Assembly: GCA_020627655.1 (NCBI GenBank)
Contig: JAHDGM010000026.1
Coordinates: 1-35,374, forward strand
Direction: 5' to 3'
From: Hellea sp.
GTDB taxonomy: Bacteria > Pseudomonadota > Alphaproteobacteria > Caulobacterales > Maricaulaceae
Length of the DNA: 35,374 nt
Made by a program: the position numbers and the translations under genes. Numbering within the stretch: the first letter of the stretch is position 1; each line of letters opens with the position of its first letter. Below the pieces are notes generated by a model that did not search any database, was not told where the DNA came from, and saw only the letters and a program-made list of their open reading frames with translations. Positions 25,697 through 33,410 of the stretch are shown piece by piece.

Positions 25697-25724
25697 ACTT
25701 TATCTCCTTATTTCCTTGGAAGCC

Positions 25725-26084
25725 TTACACTTCCTGCCATAGCTCTATCTTTATACCTTCCGGATCAATAAACCAGCCAAAAATACCGTATTCTGTGTCT
25801 TCCACATCGCCCACAATCTCTGCTCCTCCGGATCGGGCCTTTTCGATAAGGGTCTGCACATCATCAACCCGCAAATTGATCATGAAACGGGCATTTGACG
25901 GCTGCATATAGTCCGAATCACCCTTGAAGGGCGACATCATGGTGAAGCTCTGGCCATCTGACTCCCACTGAAAGGCTCCCCAAGCCTCTGGTGACAGCCC
26001 CATATGCTCTTCCCACCATTTTCGATAAGCGTCCACATCCTCACAACGGAAAAATACCCCGCCTAATCCTAAAACTTTTGCCAT
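25725..26084 (-). CDS. VOC (glyoxalase/bleomycin-resistance fold) family protein
   Basis: A 119-aa single vicinal-oxygen-chelate domain: VLGLGGVFFRCEDVDAYRKWWEEHMGL, then NLRVDDVQTLIEKARSGGAE and a C-terminal FGWFIDPEGIKIELWQ. The last segment carries the Glu that usually closes the metal site; other ligands are not all obvious, so it may or may not bind metal. Members do isomerisation, dioxygenation or resistance by binding, and the substrate is unknown. The frame is open 12 codons upstream, but the ATG at 26082-26084 has GGAGG five bases before it. It is divergent from the mini-protein/antiporter genes. Confidence 0.85.
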   Translation of the reverse strand: MAKVLGLGGVFFRCEDVDAYRKWWEEHMGLSPEAWGAFQWESDGQSFTMMSPFKGDSDYMQPSNARFMINLRVDDVQTLIEKARSGGAEIVGDVEDTEYGIFGWFIDPEGIKIELWQEV

Positions 26085-26126
26085 TTTATCCTCCAGCCCC
26101 CACCTTAGGAAAAATGTCACGCCCCC

Positions 26127-26155
26127 GCAACAAAGCTTGGCCTTTGCAACAAAGC
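26127..26155. repeat. 10-bp direct repeat GCAACAAAGC, 19-bp period
   Basis: Identical GCAACAAAGC at 26127-26136 and 26146-26155 in the 110-base divergent gap between the VOC gene and the mini-protein. It is a possible protein-binding site, or chance. Confidence 0.4.
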
Positions 26156-26194
26156 GGTCTATAGAGCGCTCAAATCTTGATTTGTGGAGTATTT

Positions 26195-26329
26195 ATGACC
26201 GGTCTTATTCTCTCCGGCGGCATTAGTGTTTTCGGCTTGTTTACATTGAACCCGGCAATCTTTGGCTTTTTACTGCTTACAGCTCTATTTGGCGGCCTCA
26301 ACATCCTTGAATTCAAACGTTTCGACTAA
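26195..26329 (+). CDS. 44-aa membrane mini-protein upstream of the Ca2+/Na+ antiporter
   Basis: An ATG at 26195 opens a 44-codon frame ending TAA at 26327-26329, preceded by GGAG (26186-26189) at five-base spacing. The product starts MTGLILSGGI and has two short hydrophobic helices (about 3-16 and 21-33) separated by NP, then a charged LEFKRFD tail. It should be an inner-membrane hairpin or peripheral mini-protein. I know no family. It ends 18 bases before the antiporter ATG on the same strand, so co-transcription is likely. A shared role with the antiporter is only inferred from position. Confidence 0.6.
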   Translation: MTGLILSGGISVFGLFTLNPAIFGFLLLTALFGGLNILEFKRFD

Positions 26330-26347
26330 AACAGGCTTAACCTGGAC

Positions 26348-27322
26348 ATGTTTCTCAGTTCCTTCCTGCTTGTAGCCGGGATTGTCATCCTGATCATAGG
26401 CGGCGACCTTTTGGTACGCGGCGCAGCGGCGCTTGCGCGGCATTGGGGTGTTCCGCCGCTTATCGTCGGCCTGACTATCGTAGCTTTTGGCACATCAGCG
26501 CCGGAACTTGTCGTTGCTGTTCAAGCCGTATTGCGCGGCTCAGGGGAACTTGCTTCCGGTAATATTGTTGGCTCTAATATCGCCAATGTTTTGCTGGCAC
26601 TTGGCCTGCCCGCTATTATCATGGCTATACCGACCAACATGCCCGGCGTGGCCCGTAATGCGTTTGTTGCTGTCGCGGCCACCCTGATATTCTTGGCTTT
26701 GGCTTTCATGGGCAATCCCATGATTATCTGGCAGGGGGCAATTCTCTTTGCAGGCATTTTGATCTATCTGATTTGGATGTTCCGTCTTGGCAAGGCCGGG
26801 GCTGATGATCCGATCCTGGCAGAAATGACCGAGATAGATGAAGGCGAAGATGGCCTGCCAACCCGGCAGTGGAAGTCTGCTCTCTTTGTTCTGTTTGGAC
26901 TTGTTGGATTGGCGCTTGGGGGCAACCTGATTGTTGAACACGCTACCATCATTGCCAAAACTTTAAACATTCCAGAAGCTGTTATCGGCTTGACCATAGT
27001 TGCCATTGGAACATCACTTCCCGAAATTGCTACAGTTGTCATCGCCGCCTATCGCGGCCACCCGGAAGTTGCCATTGGCAATGTACTAGGCTCCAATGTC
27101 TTTAACCTCTTTGCCGTGGGCGGCGCTGCAGCCCTTGCAGGACCAATGGGCATCAAAAAAGAATTTTTTGTCTTTGATTTCTGGGTCATGCTTGTGACAA
27201 TCCTCGCCTTGCTGATCTTTATCCTGGGGCGCAATCCTATTGGCCGGAAAACCGGTATCATTTTCGTGGTTGCTTATATGCTGTATCTGGGCGCGCAGGC
27301 CAAATACGGCATGACCGCCTAG
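26348..27322 (+). CDS. Calcium/sodium antiporter, CaCA family (YrbG-like)
   Basis: A 324-aa inner-membrane exchanger with about ten hydrophobic segments in two inverted halves. The alpha-repeats are clear: GTSAPE (48-53) with GNIVGSNIAN (71-80), and GTSLPE (221-226) with GNVLGSNVFN (244-253), which bind the cations. Between the halves is an acidic cytosolic loop (about 153-175, EMTEIDEGEDG). The closest known type is E. coli YrbG/ChaA-class, moving Ca2+ against Na+ or H+. It sits between the 44-aa mini-protein and the pterin genes. It ends seven bases before the next ATG, so all may form one transcript although the functions differ. Confidence 0.92.
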   Translation: MFLSSFLLVAGIVILIIGGDLLVRGAAALARHWGVPPLIVGLTIVAFGTSAPELVVAVQAVLRGSGELASGNIVGSNIANVLLALGLPAIIMAIPTNMPGVARNAFVAVAATLIFLALAFMGNPMIIWQGAILFAGILIYLIWMFRLGKAGADDPILAEMTEIDEGEDGLPTRQWKSALFVLFGLVGLALGGNLIVEHATIIAKTLNIPEAVIGLTIVAIGTSLPEIATVVIAAYRGHPEVAIGNVLGSNVFNLFAVGGAAALAGPMGIKKEFFVFDFWVMLVTILALLIFILGRNPIGRKTGIIFVVAYMLYLGAQAKYGMTA

Positions 27323-27328
27323 CGTGTT

Positions 27329-27709
27329 ATGTCCGGGTCTGAACTGACATTCGAGATTGAGAAGGACTTCCAGTTCGAAGCCGCTCATTATTTTGGCCAT
27401 GATGACGCCAATGACCTGTTTAAAAAAGTTCATGGCCATTCTTTTAAAGGCCTGGTTCGTATTGAGGGCAATGCTCAGGAAGATAAAGGCTGGATTCGCG
27501 ACCTTTGGAAAATTGATGCAATAATTACCGAGACTATAACACCCTTGGATCATGCCCTTCTTAATGAAGTAGAAGGCCTCGAAGCCCCGGCACTGGAGCA
27601 AATTGCCCAATGGATATTCGAACGACTTGAACCAAAACTGCCCGGTCTGGCCTGTGTTGAAGTCGGCCGCCCATCCTGCGGCGAACGCGCCCGGATCAGG
27701 CGGCAATGA
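27329..27709 (+). CDS. PTPS/QueD-fold protein lacking the catalytic Cys
   Basis: A 126-aa protein of the 6-pyruvoyl-tetrahydropterin synthase / 6-carboxytetrahydropterin synthase fold. The zinc ligands are kept: His20 (FEAAH), His35 and His37 (HGHS), and the Asp74-His75 pair (LDHALLNE) is present. An ungapped comparison with the E. coli QueD segment from AAH to HGHS puts Phe31 where QueD has its catalytic Cys. The C-terminal Glu that anchors the pterin ring (VKET) appears as VGRP, so Arg114. It is thus unlikely to be an ordinary QueD. No queC/queE/queF is seen nearby; instead the next gene, overlapping by four bases (ATGA), is a pteridine reductase. A role in a pterin cofactor route is inferred. 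Confidence 0.82.
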   Translation: MSGSELTFEIEKDFQFEAAHYFGHDDANDLFKKVHGHSFKGLVRIEGNAQEDKGWIRDLWKIDAIITETITPLDHALLNEVEGLEAPALEQIAQWIFERLEPKLPGLACVEVGRPSCGERARIRRQ

Positions 27710-28431
27710 GCGAAACTGTCCTGATCACAGGCGCAAGCGCCCGCATTGGCCGCCATTTGGCCGAAAGCCTCGCGGCGGATGGCTGGACAGTCATTATCCA
27801 CTATAACAGATCGGAAGATCAGGCGAGGAGCTTAGCCAGCCATATCAACAAAAATGGCGGCAAAGCCTTTGCCATAGGCGCTAATTTAGCTGTCCCGGCC
27901 GAGCGCGACACCTTGATTTCCCGCGCGGCCAAAATGATAGAGGCACCCATTACGGCCTTGATCAATAATGCCTCTACATTTGATGATGATCGTGCTGATA
28001 ATTTTAGCCGCGCTTCTTATGATCATCATATGGATATCAATCTATACGCGCCTATACATTTGTCTCAGGATTTTGCAGCTCAACTACCGGAAAATAAAAA
28101 CGGAGCAATCATCAATATGATCGATCAGCGCGTTCTACGCCCTGACCCGACATATTTCACATATGCTATTTCCAAATCCGCTCTCTTTGCGGCCACAAAA
28201 ACTTTGGCTCAAAGTCTGGCTCCGCGCATTCGCGTAAACGGGATTGGCCCCGGCCCGACCCTGCAAAACAAGGCTCAAAGTCAGGAAGAATTTACGGATG
28301 AAGCAGCCTCAACATTGCTGGGCAAAGGATCACCTCCGGAAACCTTATTGCAAGGCGTCCGCTACCTGCTCGCAGCCCAAGCCGTGACAGGACAAATGAT
28401 CGCCATAGATGGGGGCCAGCATTTGGCATGA
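27706..28431 (+). CDS. Pteridine reductase-like SDR (FolM/PTR1 type)
   Basis: A 241-aa short-chain dehydrogenase. The cofactor motif reads TGASARIG (8-15) with Arg13, the TGxxxRxG form typical of pteridine reductases. It also has NNAS (87-90), and the catalytic set is Asp140-Tyr153-Lys157, where most SDRs have Ser instead of Asp. The 13-residue Asp-to-Tyr spacing is that of PTR1/FolM. Such enzymes reduce dihydropterins, for example dihydromonapterin to tetrahydromonapterin, with NADPH. The ATG overlaps the PTPS-like stop by four bases, so the two are co-translated. A FolM-type role is likely; the exact pterin is not decidable. Confidence 0.88.
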   Translation: MSETVLITGASARIGRHLAESLAADGWTVIIHYNRSEDQARSLASHINKNGGKAFAIGANLAVPAERDTLISRAAKMIEAPITALINNASTFDDDRADNFSRASYDHHMDINLYAPIHLSQDFAAQLPENKNGAIINMIDQRVLRPDPTYFTYAISKSALFAATKTLAQSLAPRIRVNGIGPGPTLQNKAQSQEEFTDEAASTLLGKGSPPETLLQGVRYLLAAQAVTGQMIAIDGGQHLA

Positions 28432-28531
28432 CATCAAATAACCATTCTTCACAACTCAAACCTCCAATACTTTAGCGCTGACCTTTATCAATCCCTCTTG
28501 CACCTCCCCCGACTCTGATTAGTTTAAGAGT

Positions 28532-30382
28532 GTGTCAGAAAGCTCGATAAATCTATATGGCCCTGCACTGATTGCGGATTATGTTAAACGCCTGCCGGCC
28601 AAGCCAGGTGTCTATCGTATGATGGATGAAAATGAAGCAGTTTTATATGTGGGCAAAGCCAAACATCTGAAAAAGCGGGTGACCGCTTATACCAGCTATA
28701 AACGCCATCCGGTACGCCTGCAGCGCATGATCCGGGCCACCCATTCCATGGAATTTGTAGTCACAGGGAGCGAGACCGAAGCCTTACTGCTCGAAGCGAG
28801 CCTGATTAAGAAACTTAAACCCCGTTATAATATTCTACTGCGGGACGATAAGAGTTTTCCTTACATATTGGTACGCAAAGATCACGACGCCCCGCAGATC
28901 ACGAAACATCGCGGGGCCAAAAAAATCAAAGGGGATTATTACGGCCCCTTTGCTTCGGCAGGCGCGGTCAATCGAACGCTGGATACAATGCAGCGAGCCT
29001 TTCGCCTGCGCACCTGTTCTGACAGCGTCTACGCCACGCGTTCCCGCCCCTGTATGCTCCATCAAATCAAGCGCTGCTCTGCGCCCTGTACCGGAGAGAT
29101 CAATAGTGAGGATTATTCCGAACTGATCCGAGACGCCGAAGACTTTTTGCAAGGCAAAAACAGTAAATTACGCAACCGCCTGAAAAACCAGATGCAAGCC
29201 GCCTCGGCAGACTTGCAGTTTGAACGGGCAGCGGAATATCGAGATCGCCTAAACGCCATGGCCCAAATCACCGGCACCCAAAGCGGTGCAAGCAGTAATA
29301 CGTTTAATGAAGGCGATGTGATCGGCATTTATTCAGGCGGGGGACAAAGCTGCGTCCAGGTTTTCTTTTTCAGAGCTGGGCAAAATTGGGGTAATAGCGC
29401 TTATTTCCCGCGCCACTCCAAAGAAGATGATCCCAAAGATGTCCTAGATGCATTCATGGCACAATTCTATATGAACAAACCCATCCCCAAGCAAATTTTC
29501 GTCAGCGCTAACATTCCCAATGCCCAGCTTCTGGAAGAAGCATTATCCGAGCGCTCTGGCCACAAGATCACGATTTCGCACCCCAAACGCGGCGAGAAAA
29601 AGCACCTTATCGACCTAGCCGTGAAAAATGCTGAAGAAGCTCTGGCGCGAAAACTGGCTGAGACTGCGTCCCAAACAAAATTATTGGCTCAATTAGCCAA
29701 CACGTTCGATCTTGATGGTCCGCCGGAACGGATCGAAGTGTATGATAACAGCCACATTCAAGGCACTCACGCCATCGGCGCATTCATTGTTGCCGGACCG
29801 GAAGGGCTTGAGAAAAAGGAATACCGCACATTTAACATCAGAGATATGGAAACAGAACCCGGTGACGACTATGCTATGATGCGTGAAGTCATGCGGCGGC
29901 GCTTCACCCGATTGATGAAAGACGATCAATTGACCTGGCCGGATGTGGTGTTAATAGATGGGGGTAAAGGGCAACTTTCGGCCGTACGCGAAACCCTTGA
30001 AGAACTCGGCGCATTGGAACGCACCACCCTTGTAGCTATTGCAAAAGGTCCAGACCGTAATGCGGGCCGAGAGACCTTTCATATGCCGGGCCGCGCAGTC
30101 TTTACATTGCCGCCGCGAACGCCTGTACTTTATTACCTGCAGAGATTACGCGATGAAGCACATCGGTTTGCCATCGGGACACACCGCTCACGGCGAAAAA
30201 AACAGATGAAAAGCAACCCGCTTGATGGTATCCCCGGTGTGGGATCAGGCCGGAAACGAGCATTGCTTTCCCATTTCGGTTCTGCCAAAGCTGTTAAAGA
30301 CGCAAGGCAGGCTGAATTAGAACAAGTCGAAGGTATAAGTCGAAAACTGGCGGAGACAATTTATGAATACTTCCACGAATGA
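28532..30382 (+). CDS. uvrC: Excinuclease ABC subunit C
   Basis: A 616-aa UvrC, the nuclease that makes both incisions in nucleotide excision repair. It has the N-terminal GIY-YIG domain (PGVYRMM...VLYVGKAKHLKKR), a Cys-rich region (CSDSVYATRSRPCMLHQIKRC), the UVR motif with AADLQFERAAEYRDRL, the RNase H-like domain (EVYDNSHIQG and VLIDGGKGQLSAV) and C-terminal HhH motifs (GIPGVGSGRKRALLSHFGS). Length is normal. The start is GTG with AAGAG just before it. The 100 bases upstream hold no visible SOS box. The last 20 bases overlap the next gene; uvrC next to pgsA is conserved in many proteobacteria. Confidence 0.96.
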   Translation: MSESSINLYGPALIADYVKRLPAKPGVYRMMDENEAVLYVGKAKHLKKRVTAYTSYKRHPVRLQRMIRATHSMEFVVTGSETEALLLEASLIKKLKPRYNILLRDDKSFPYILVRKDHDAPQITKHRGAKKIKGDYYGPFASAGAVNRTLDTMQRAFRLRTCSDSVYATRSRPCMLHQIKRCSAPCTGEINSEDYSELIRDAEDFLQGKNSKLRNRLKNQMQAASADLQFERAAEYRDRLNAMAQITGTQSGASSNTFNEGDVIGIYSGGGQSCVQVFFFRAGQNWGNSAYFPRHSKEDDPKDVLDAFMAQFYMNKPIPKQIFVSANIPNAQLLEEALSERSGHKITISHPKRGEKKHLIDLAVKNAEEALARKLAETASQTKLLAQLANTFDLDGPPERIEVYDNSHIQGTHAIGAFIVAGPEGLEKKEYRTFNIRDMETEPGDDYAMMREVMRRRFTRLMKDDQLTWPDVVLIDGGKGQLSAVRETLEELGALERTTLVAIAKGPDRNAGRETFHMPGRAVFTLPPRTPVLYYLQRLRDEAHRFAIGTHRSRRKKQMKSNPLDGIPGVGSGRKRALLSHFGSAKAVKDARQAELEQVEGISRKLAETIYEYFHE

Positions 30383-31124
30383 GACAGATATGAAGCAAGC
30401 TGGCGGTGCTTTTGCCGACGGGCTGACTTTACTTCGTGTTCTTTTGACGCCGATCATTATGTTTGTAATCATAGCTAAAGGCTGGCCGAGCAGTTCTGTC
30501 GCCGCCCTTGCCTCTATGTTATTCGCCATAGCTGCAATTACGGATATTTTCGATAATATAACAGGCGGAGCGGAGACCTCGCGCTTTCGAAAATTTGGCT
30601 GGTTTGATGATATCGCAGATACAGTATTAGTTGTCGGAACACTTCTAGCAATGATTTGGGTGCTTCTGAAAACCAAAACCCCGGACATTGTTTTGATGGA
30701 TCCCGCACTTACGGCACCCGAACTTACCATCCCGTGGATTTTTATTATTCCAGCAGGGATTATTATTGCCCGGGAAGCCATAGTCGGCCTGATTAAAGGC
30801 TTTGAATTTTCACGGGAAGGCTGGTCTGAAACCCGGCTTGGGGATTTGAAAAATGCCTTTATTATGTTTGGGACTTGTTTGCTTTTAGCCTCACCATGGC
30901 TGAACCCCTGGCTTACAGGTTTGTTCGCAGGTGATAAACCCGTAGCAGATGAAACCACGGCCATTACAGAAGCGCCCGCAGCGGACGCTTTTAATGCTTA
31001 TATTAACACACCGGATATGGTTTGGACGACAGGAACTGTATTATTGTGGATTGGCGCGATACTGGCTCTCGTGACCGGCTTTCAGGTTTTGACGCGCAAA
31101 TCGCGCGCCGCTAATGATAGCTGA
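30363..31124 (+). CDS. Divergent CDP-alcohol phosphatidyltransferase-like membrane protein
   Basis: A 253-aa inner-membrane protein with four to six hydrophobic segments. The CDP-alcohol signature is partly kept: Asp61, Asp64, Asp82 and Asp86 align with the four metal-binding Asp of PgsA, but the Gly after the second Asp is Asn, the conserved AR is replaced by GG-like residues, and the spacing is altered (two extra residues, then one fewer before Asp82). A periplasmic-looking Ala/Thr/Glu-rich stretch (about 200-215) precedes the last helix. Activity is therefore doubtful or aimed at another alcohol. GGAG seven bases before the first ATG supports a start inside uvrC. It is 15 bases upstream of a normal pgsA, and the pair may have arisen by duplication. 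Confidence 0.78.
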   Translation: MNTSTNETDMKQAGGAFADGLTLLRVLLTPIIMFVIIAKGWPSSSVAALASMLFAIAAITDIFDNITGGAETSRFRKFGWFDDIADTVLVVGTLLAMIWVLLKTKTPDIVLMDPALTAPELTIPWIFIIPAGIIIAREAIVGLIKGFEFSREGWSETRLGDLKNAFIMFGTCLLLASPWLNPWLTGLFAGDKPVADETTAITEAPAADAFNAYINTPDMVWTTGTVLLWIGAILALVTGFQVLTRKSRAANDS

Positions 31125-31139
31125 TACAAACAATCCTTC

Positions 31140-31748
31140 ATGAAAACTAAAATCCCAAACATTCTTACCATTGGCCGGATCATTTTGATTCCGGTTTTGG
31201 TTTGGGGAATTCTAAGTCTGACAACCGGGGCAGACTTTTTGCCTGCTATGCCCTGGATGGTTTTAGGCCTGTTTGGTTTATGCGCTTTCACAGATTTTCT
31301 GGATGGTTTTCTCGCGCGGCGATGGCAAGTTACCTCAGACTTTGGCCGTATGATTGATCCGATAGCGGATAAGCTCTTAGTGGCAGGGTGTTTGATCGCC
31401 ATTGCCATTGCCATGCGGGGCGACGGGTTAATCCTCGCGCCTGCTCTTGCTATAATCGGGCGGGATATATTGGTCAGCGGCGCGCGCGAGCATGCGGCAC
31501 TAAGCTCACGGGTCATGCCGCCAACCAAACTTGCCAAATGGAAAACAGCTTTTGAAATGTTAGCAATCGCTGTTCTGGTCGCTTATCTTAGCCTGGGATG
31601 GCAAAACCCGGCTGAACCCTTCATTGAAAATGAAGTCTTAGCGCAAAAAGCCAGCTTGCTGACAGCTGGCATTGCCCTGCTTTGGTTCGCCGCAATTCTT
31701 TCCGTCTATACAGGCAGTCTGTATTTCAGAGCCGCGCTTAAAGACTGA
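31140..31748 (+). CDS. pgsA: CDP-diacylglycerol-glycerol-3-phosphate 3-phosphatidyltransferase
   Basis: A 202-aa membrane enzyme making phosphatidylglycerol phosphate, the committed step to phosphatidylglycerol and cardiolipin. The CDP-alcohol motif is exact: D52-x2-D55-G56-x2-A59-R60-x8-G69-x3-D73-x3-D77. The N-terminus KIPNILTIGRIILIPVLV is typical of PgsA. About six hydrophobic helices follow. It lies after a divergent relative and uvrC on the plus strand, and its last 11 bases overlap the convergent aminotransferase gene. Confidence 0.94.
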   Translation: MKTKIPNILTIGRIILIPVLVWGILSLTTGADFLPAMPWMVLGLFGLCAFTDFLDGFLARRWQVTSDFGRMIDPIADKLLVAGCLIAIAIAMRGDGLILAPALAIIGRDILVSGAREHAALSSRVMPPTKLAKWKTAFEMLAIAVLVAYLSLGWQNPAEPFIENEVLAQKASLLTAGIALLWFAAILSVYTGSLYFRAALKD

Positions 31749-32628
31749 TCTTACCGCGTACCAATTGATCATAATCTCCTGCCAAGGCATGACACACCTC
31801 AGCGGGAACATATGTATGACCCTGAATTTCACGAACAGGCGTAACCTCGGCTGCCGTGCCCACAACGAAACATTCACTAAAATGCGGCAATTCTGATGGA
31901 TATATGTCCCGGGCATAAACTTTATAACCCCGCTTAGCGGCCAGTTTCATGACAGTGTCATGGGTAATACCATCCAACAGGATATCATTAGTAGGCGTGT
32001 GAAGTTCGCCGTCCCTTACAAAGAAAATATGCGCGCCCGTACATTCAGCAATTCGCCCTCTATAATCCAGCATCAAGGCATCATCATATCCCTTGGACGC
32101 GGCTGCGTCCTTTGACAGCGTGCAAATCATATAAAGACCGGCGCCTTTTGATTTACACGGAATCGTATCCGGCGCAGGTCGCTTCCAATCAGCCATACAT
32201 AGACGAATACCTTTCATCTTGTCGGTAAAGTAATTGCCCCAATGCCAGGCCGCGACAGCCAGATGAATTTGGTTGTTTTTTGAGGCCACGCCCATCATTT
32301 CGGAGCCACGCCAGGCTATCGGACGGATATAAGCATCCCCAAGCCCGCTTTTAGCGAGCGTTTCTTTGCACGCATCGTCAATTTGCTCGCGGGTAAAAGG
32401 AATTTCATACCCCATATGCTCGGCTGATTTTATCAAACGATCAGAGTGATCTTCGAGGCGGAAAATTTTCCCTTCATATGCCCGGTCACCTTCAAAAACA
32501 GCTGAACCGTAATGCAAAGAATGGGTTAGAATATGGACTTTGGACTCACGCCAGTCGATAAATTCACCGTCAATCCATATAACCCCGTCACGGTCATGAT
32601 AGGCTTTTTCAATCATTCTACTTCTCAT
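31738..32628 (-). CDS. ilvE: Branched-chain amino acid aminotransferase (class IV)
   Basis: A 296-aa PLP enzyme for the last step of Leu, Ile and Val synthesis and the first of their breakdown. Landmarks are HSLHYGSAVFEG (about 36-47), RLEDHSDRL, the PLP Lys161 in KGAGLYMICTLSK, and ECTGAHIFFV and LLDGITHDTV in the C-terminal domain. Two starts four codons apart are possible (32628 or 32616); neither has a clear ribosome site and the first is kept. It is convergent with pgsA, overlapping it by 11 bases, and divergent from the two-component genes 74 bases away. This pairing with a PetR-like regulator recurs in alphaproteobacteria as far as I recall. Confidence 0.93.
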   Translation of the reverse strand: MRSRMIEKAYHDRDGVIWIDGEFIDWRESKVHILTHSLHYGSAVFEGDRAYEGKIFRLEDHSDRLIKSAEHMGYEIPFTREQIDDACKETLAKSGLGDAYIRPIAWRGSEMMGVASKNNQIHLAVAAWHWGNYFTDKMKGIRLCMADWKRPAPDTIPCKSKGAGLYMICTLSKDAAASKGYDDALMLDYRGRIAECTGAHIFFVRDGELHTPTNDILLDGITHDTVMKLAAKRGYKVYARDIYPSELPHFSECFVVGTAAEVTPVREIQGHTYVPAEVCHALAGDYDQLVRGKISL

Positions 32629-32702
32629 CGTTTAGTATTTGCGGCATTCTTGACTATGATGTTAGGAAGTCAACAGGGCAATTTGGACTATTTGAGGCAA
32701 AA

Positions 32703-33410
32703 TTGAATTCTGAATCAGAGATTTTAGAAAGACATGACCTGCACTTGTTGGTCGTTGACGACGATGATCGTATTCGTGAACTCCTGAGAAAATATCTAGG
32801 ACGACACGGATATCGGGTTTCAGCGGCTGCAAGCGCAGCTGACGCTCGAAAACTTATGCAAACCCTGACCTTTGACATGCTGGTTCTTGATGTGATGATG
32901 CCAGGAGAAGACGGGTTCGAGTTTACAAAGTCTCTGCGCCTTTCCGGATCAATTCCCATAATTCTTTTGACCGCAAAGGGTGAAGCTGAGTCCCGCATTC
33001 AAGGCCTTAAAATCGGGGCCGATGACTATCTTGCCAAACCTTTTGAACCGGAAGAGCTCGTGCTGCGCATTCAAGCTATTTTCCGAAGACTTGGAACAAG
33101 CGGGCCTACCAGCAAGGTCATTTTTGGCCCTTGGGAATACGACCTTAACCGGCTTATTTTACAAAAAAACGGTGAACGTGTCCGCCTGACAACAGGTGAA
33201 GAATCTTTACTGACTCTTTTGGCCAAATGTGGCGGCGCCCCGGTCAGTCGTTATGCCCTGTCAGAGAAGATAAAAGCAAAATCAGAACGTGCCGTTGACG
33301 TGCAGATGACCCGCCTGCGCCGCAAAATTGAAGAGAATCCGGCTGAGCCTGATTATATTCTAACGGTTCGCGGTCATGGCTATCGTTTACTCACAGACAA
33401 TCCTCTTTGA
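32703..33410 (+). CDS. OmpR-family response regulator, PetR-like
   Basis: A 235-aa regulator. The receiver domain (about 14-125) has VVDDDDRIRELL, the phospho-accepting Asp63 (VLDVMMPG) and LTAKGEAESR. Its last landmark is the Lys in YLAKPF. The C-terminal winged helix (about 140-232) has the OmpR-type LTTGEESLLTLLA, VDVQMTRLRRKIEENP and ILTVRGHGYRL. The start is TTG (32703) with GAGG about five bases upstream; no ATG exists in the right place. Its TGA overlaps the TTG start of the kinase gene (TTGA), so the pair is co-translated. Sequence and position recall PetR, but target genes are unknown. Confidence 0.93.
   Translation: MNSESEILERHDLHLLVVDDDDRIRELLRKYLGRHGYRVSAAASAADARKLMQTLTFDMLVLDVMMPGEDGFEFTKSLRLSGSIPIILLTAKGEAESRIQGLKIGADDYLAKPFEPEELVLRIQAIFRRLGTSGPTSKVIFGPWEYDLNRLILQKNGERVRLTTGEESLLTLLAKCGGAPVSRYALSEKIKAKSERAVDVQMTRLRRKIEENPAEPDYILTVRGHGYRLLTDNPL

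Noticed and set aside
27086-27706. 206-codon open frame opposite the antiporter and PTPS genes
   Set aside because: Spans two well-supported genes and their junction; no recognisable protein features.
28432-28531. LexA box upstream of uvrC
   Set aside because: No GTTC-N7-GTTC or inverted form seen in this stretch.
30317-30964. 215-codon open frame opposite the CDP-alcohol transferase-like gene
   Set aside because: Antisense Ser/Ile-rich product; the plus-strand gene has the Asp motif and membrane helices.
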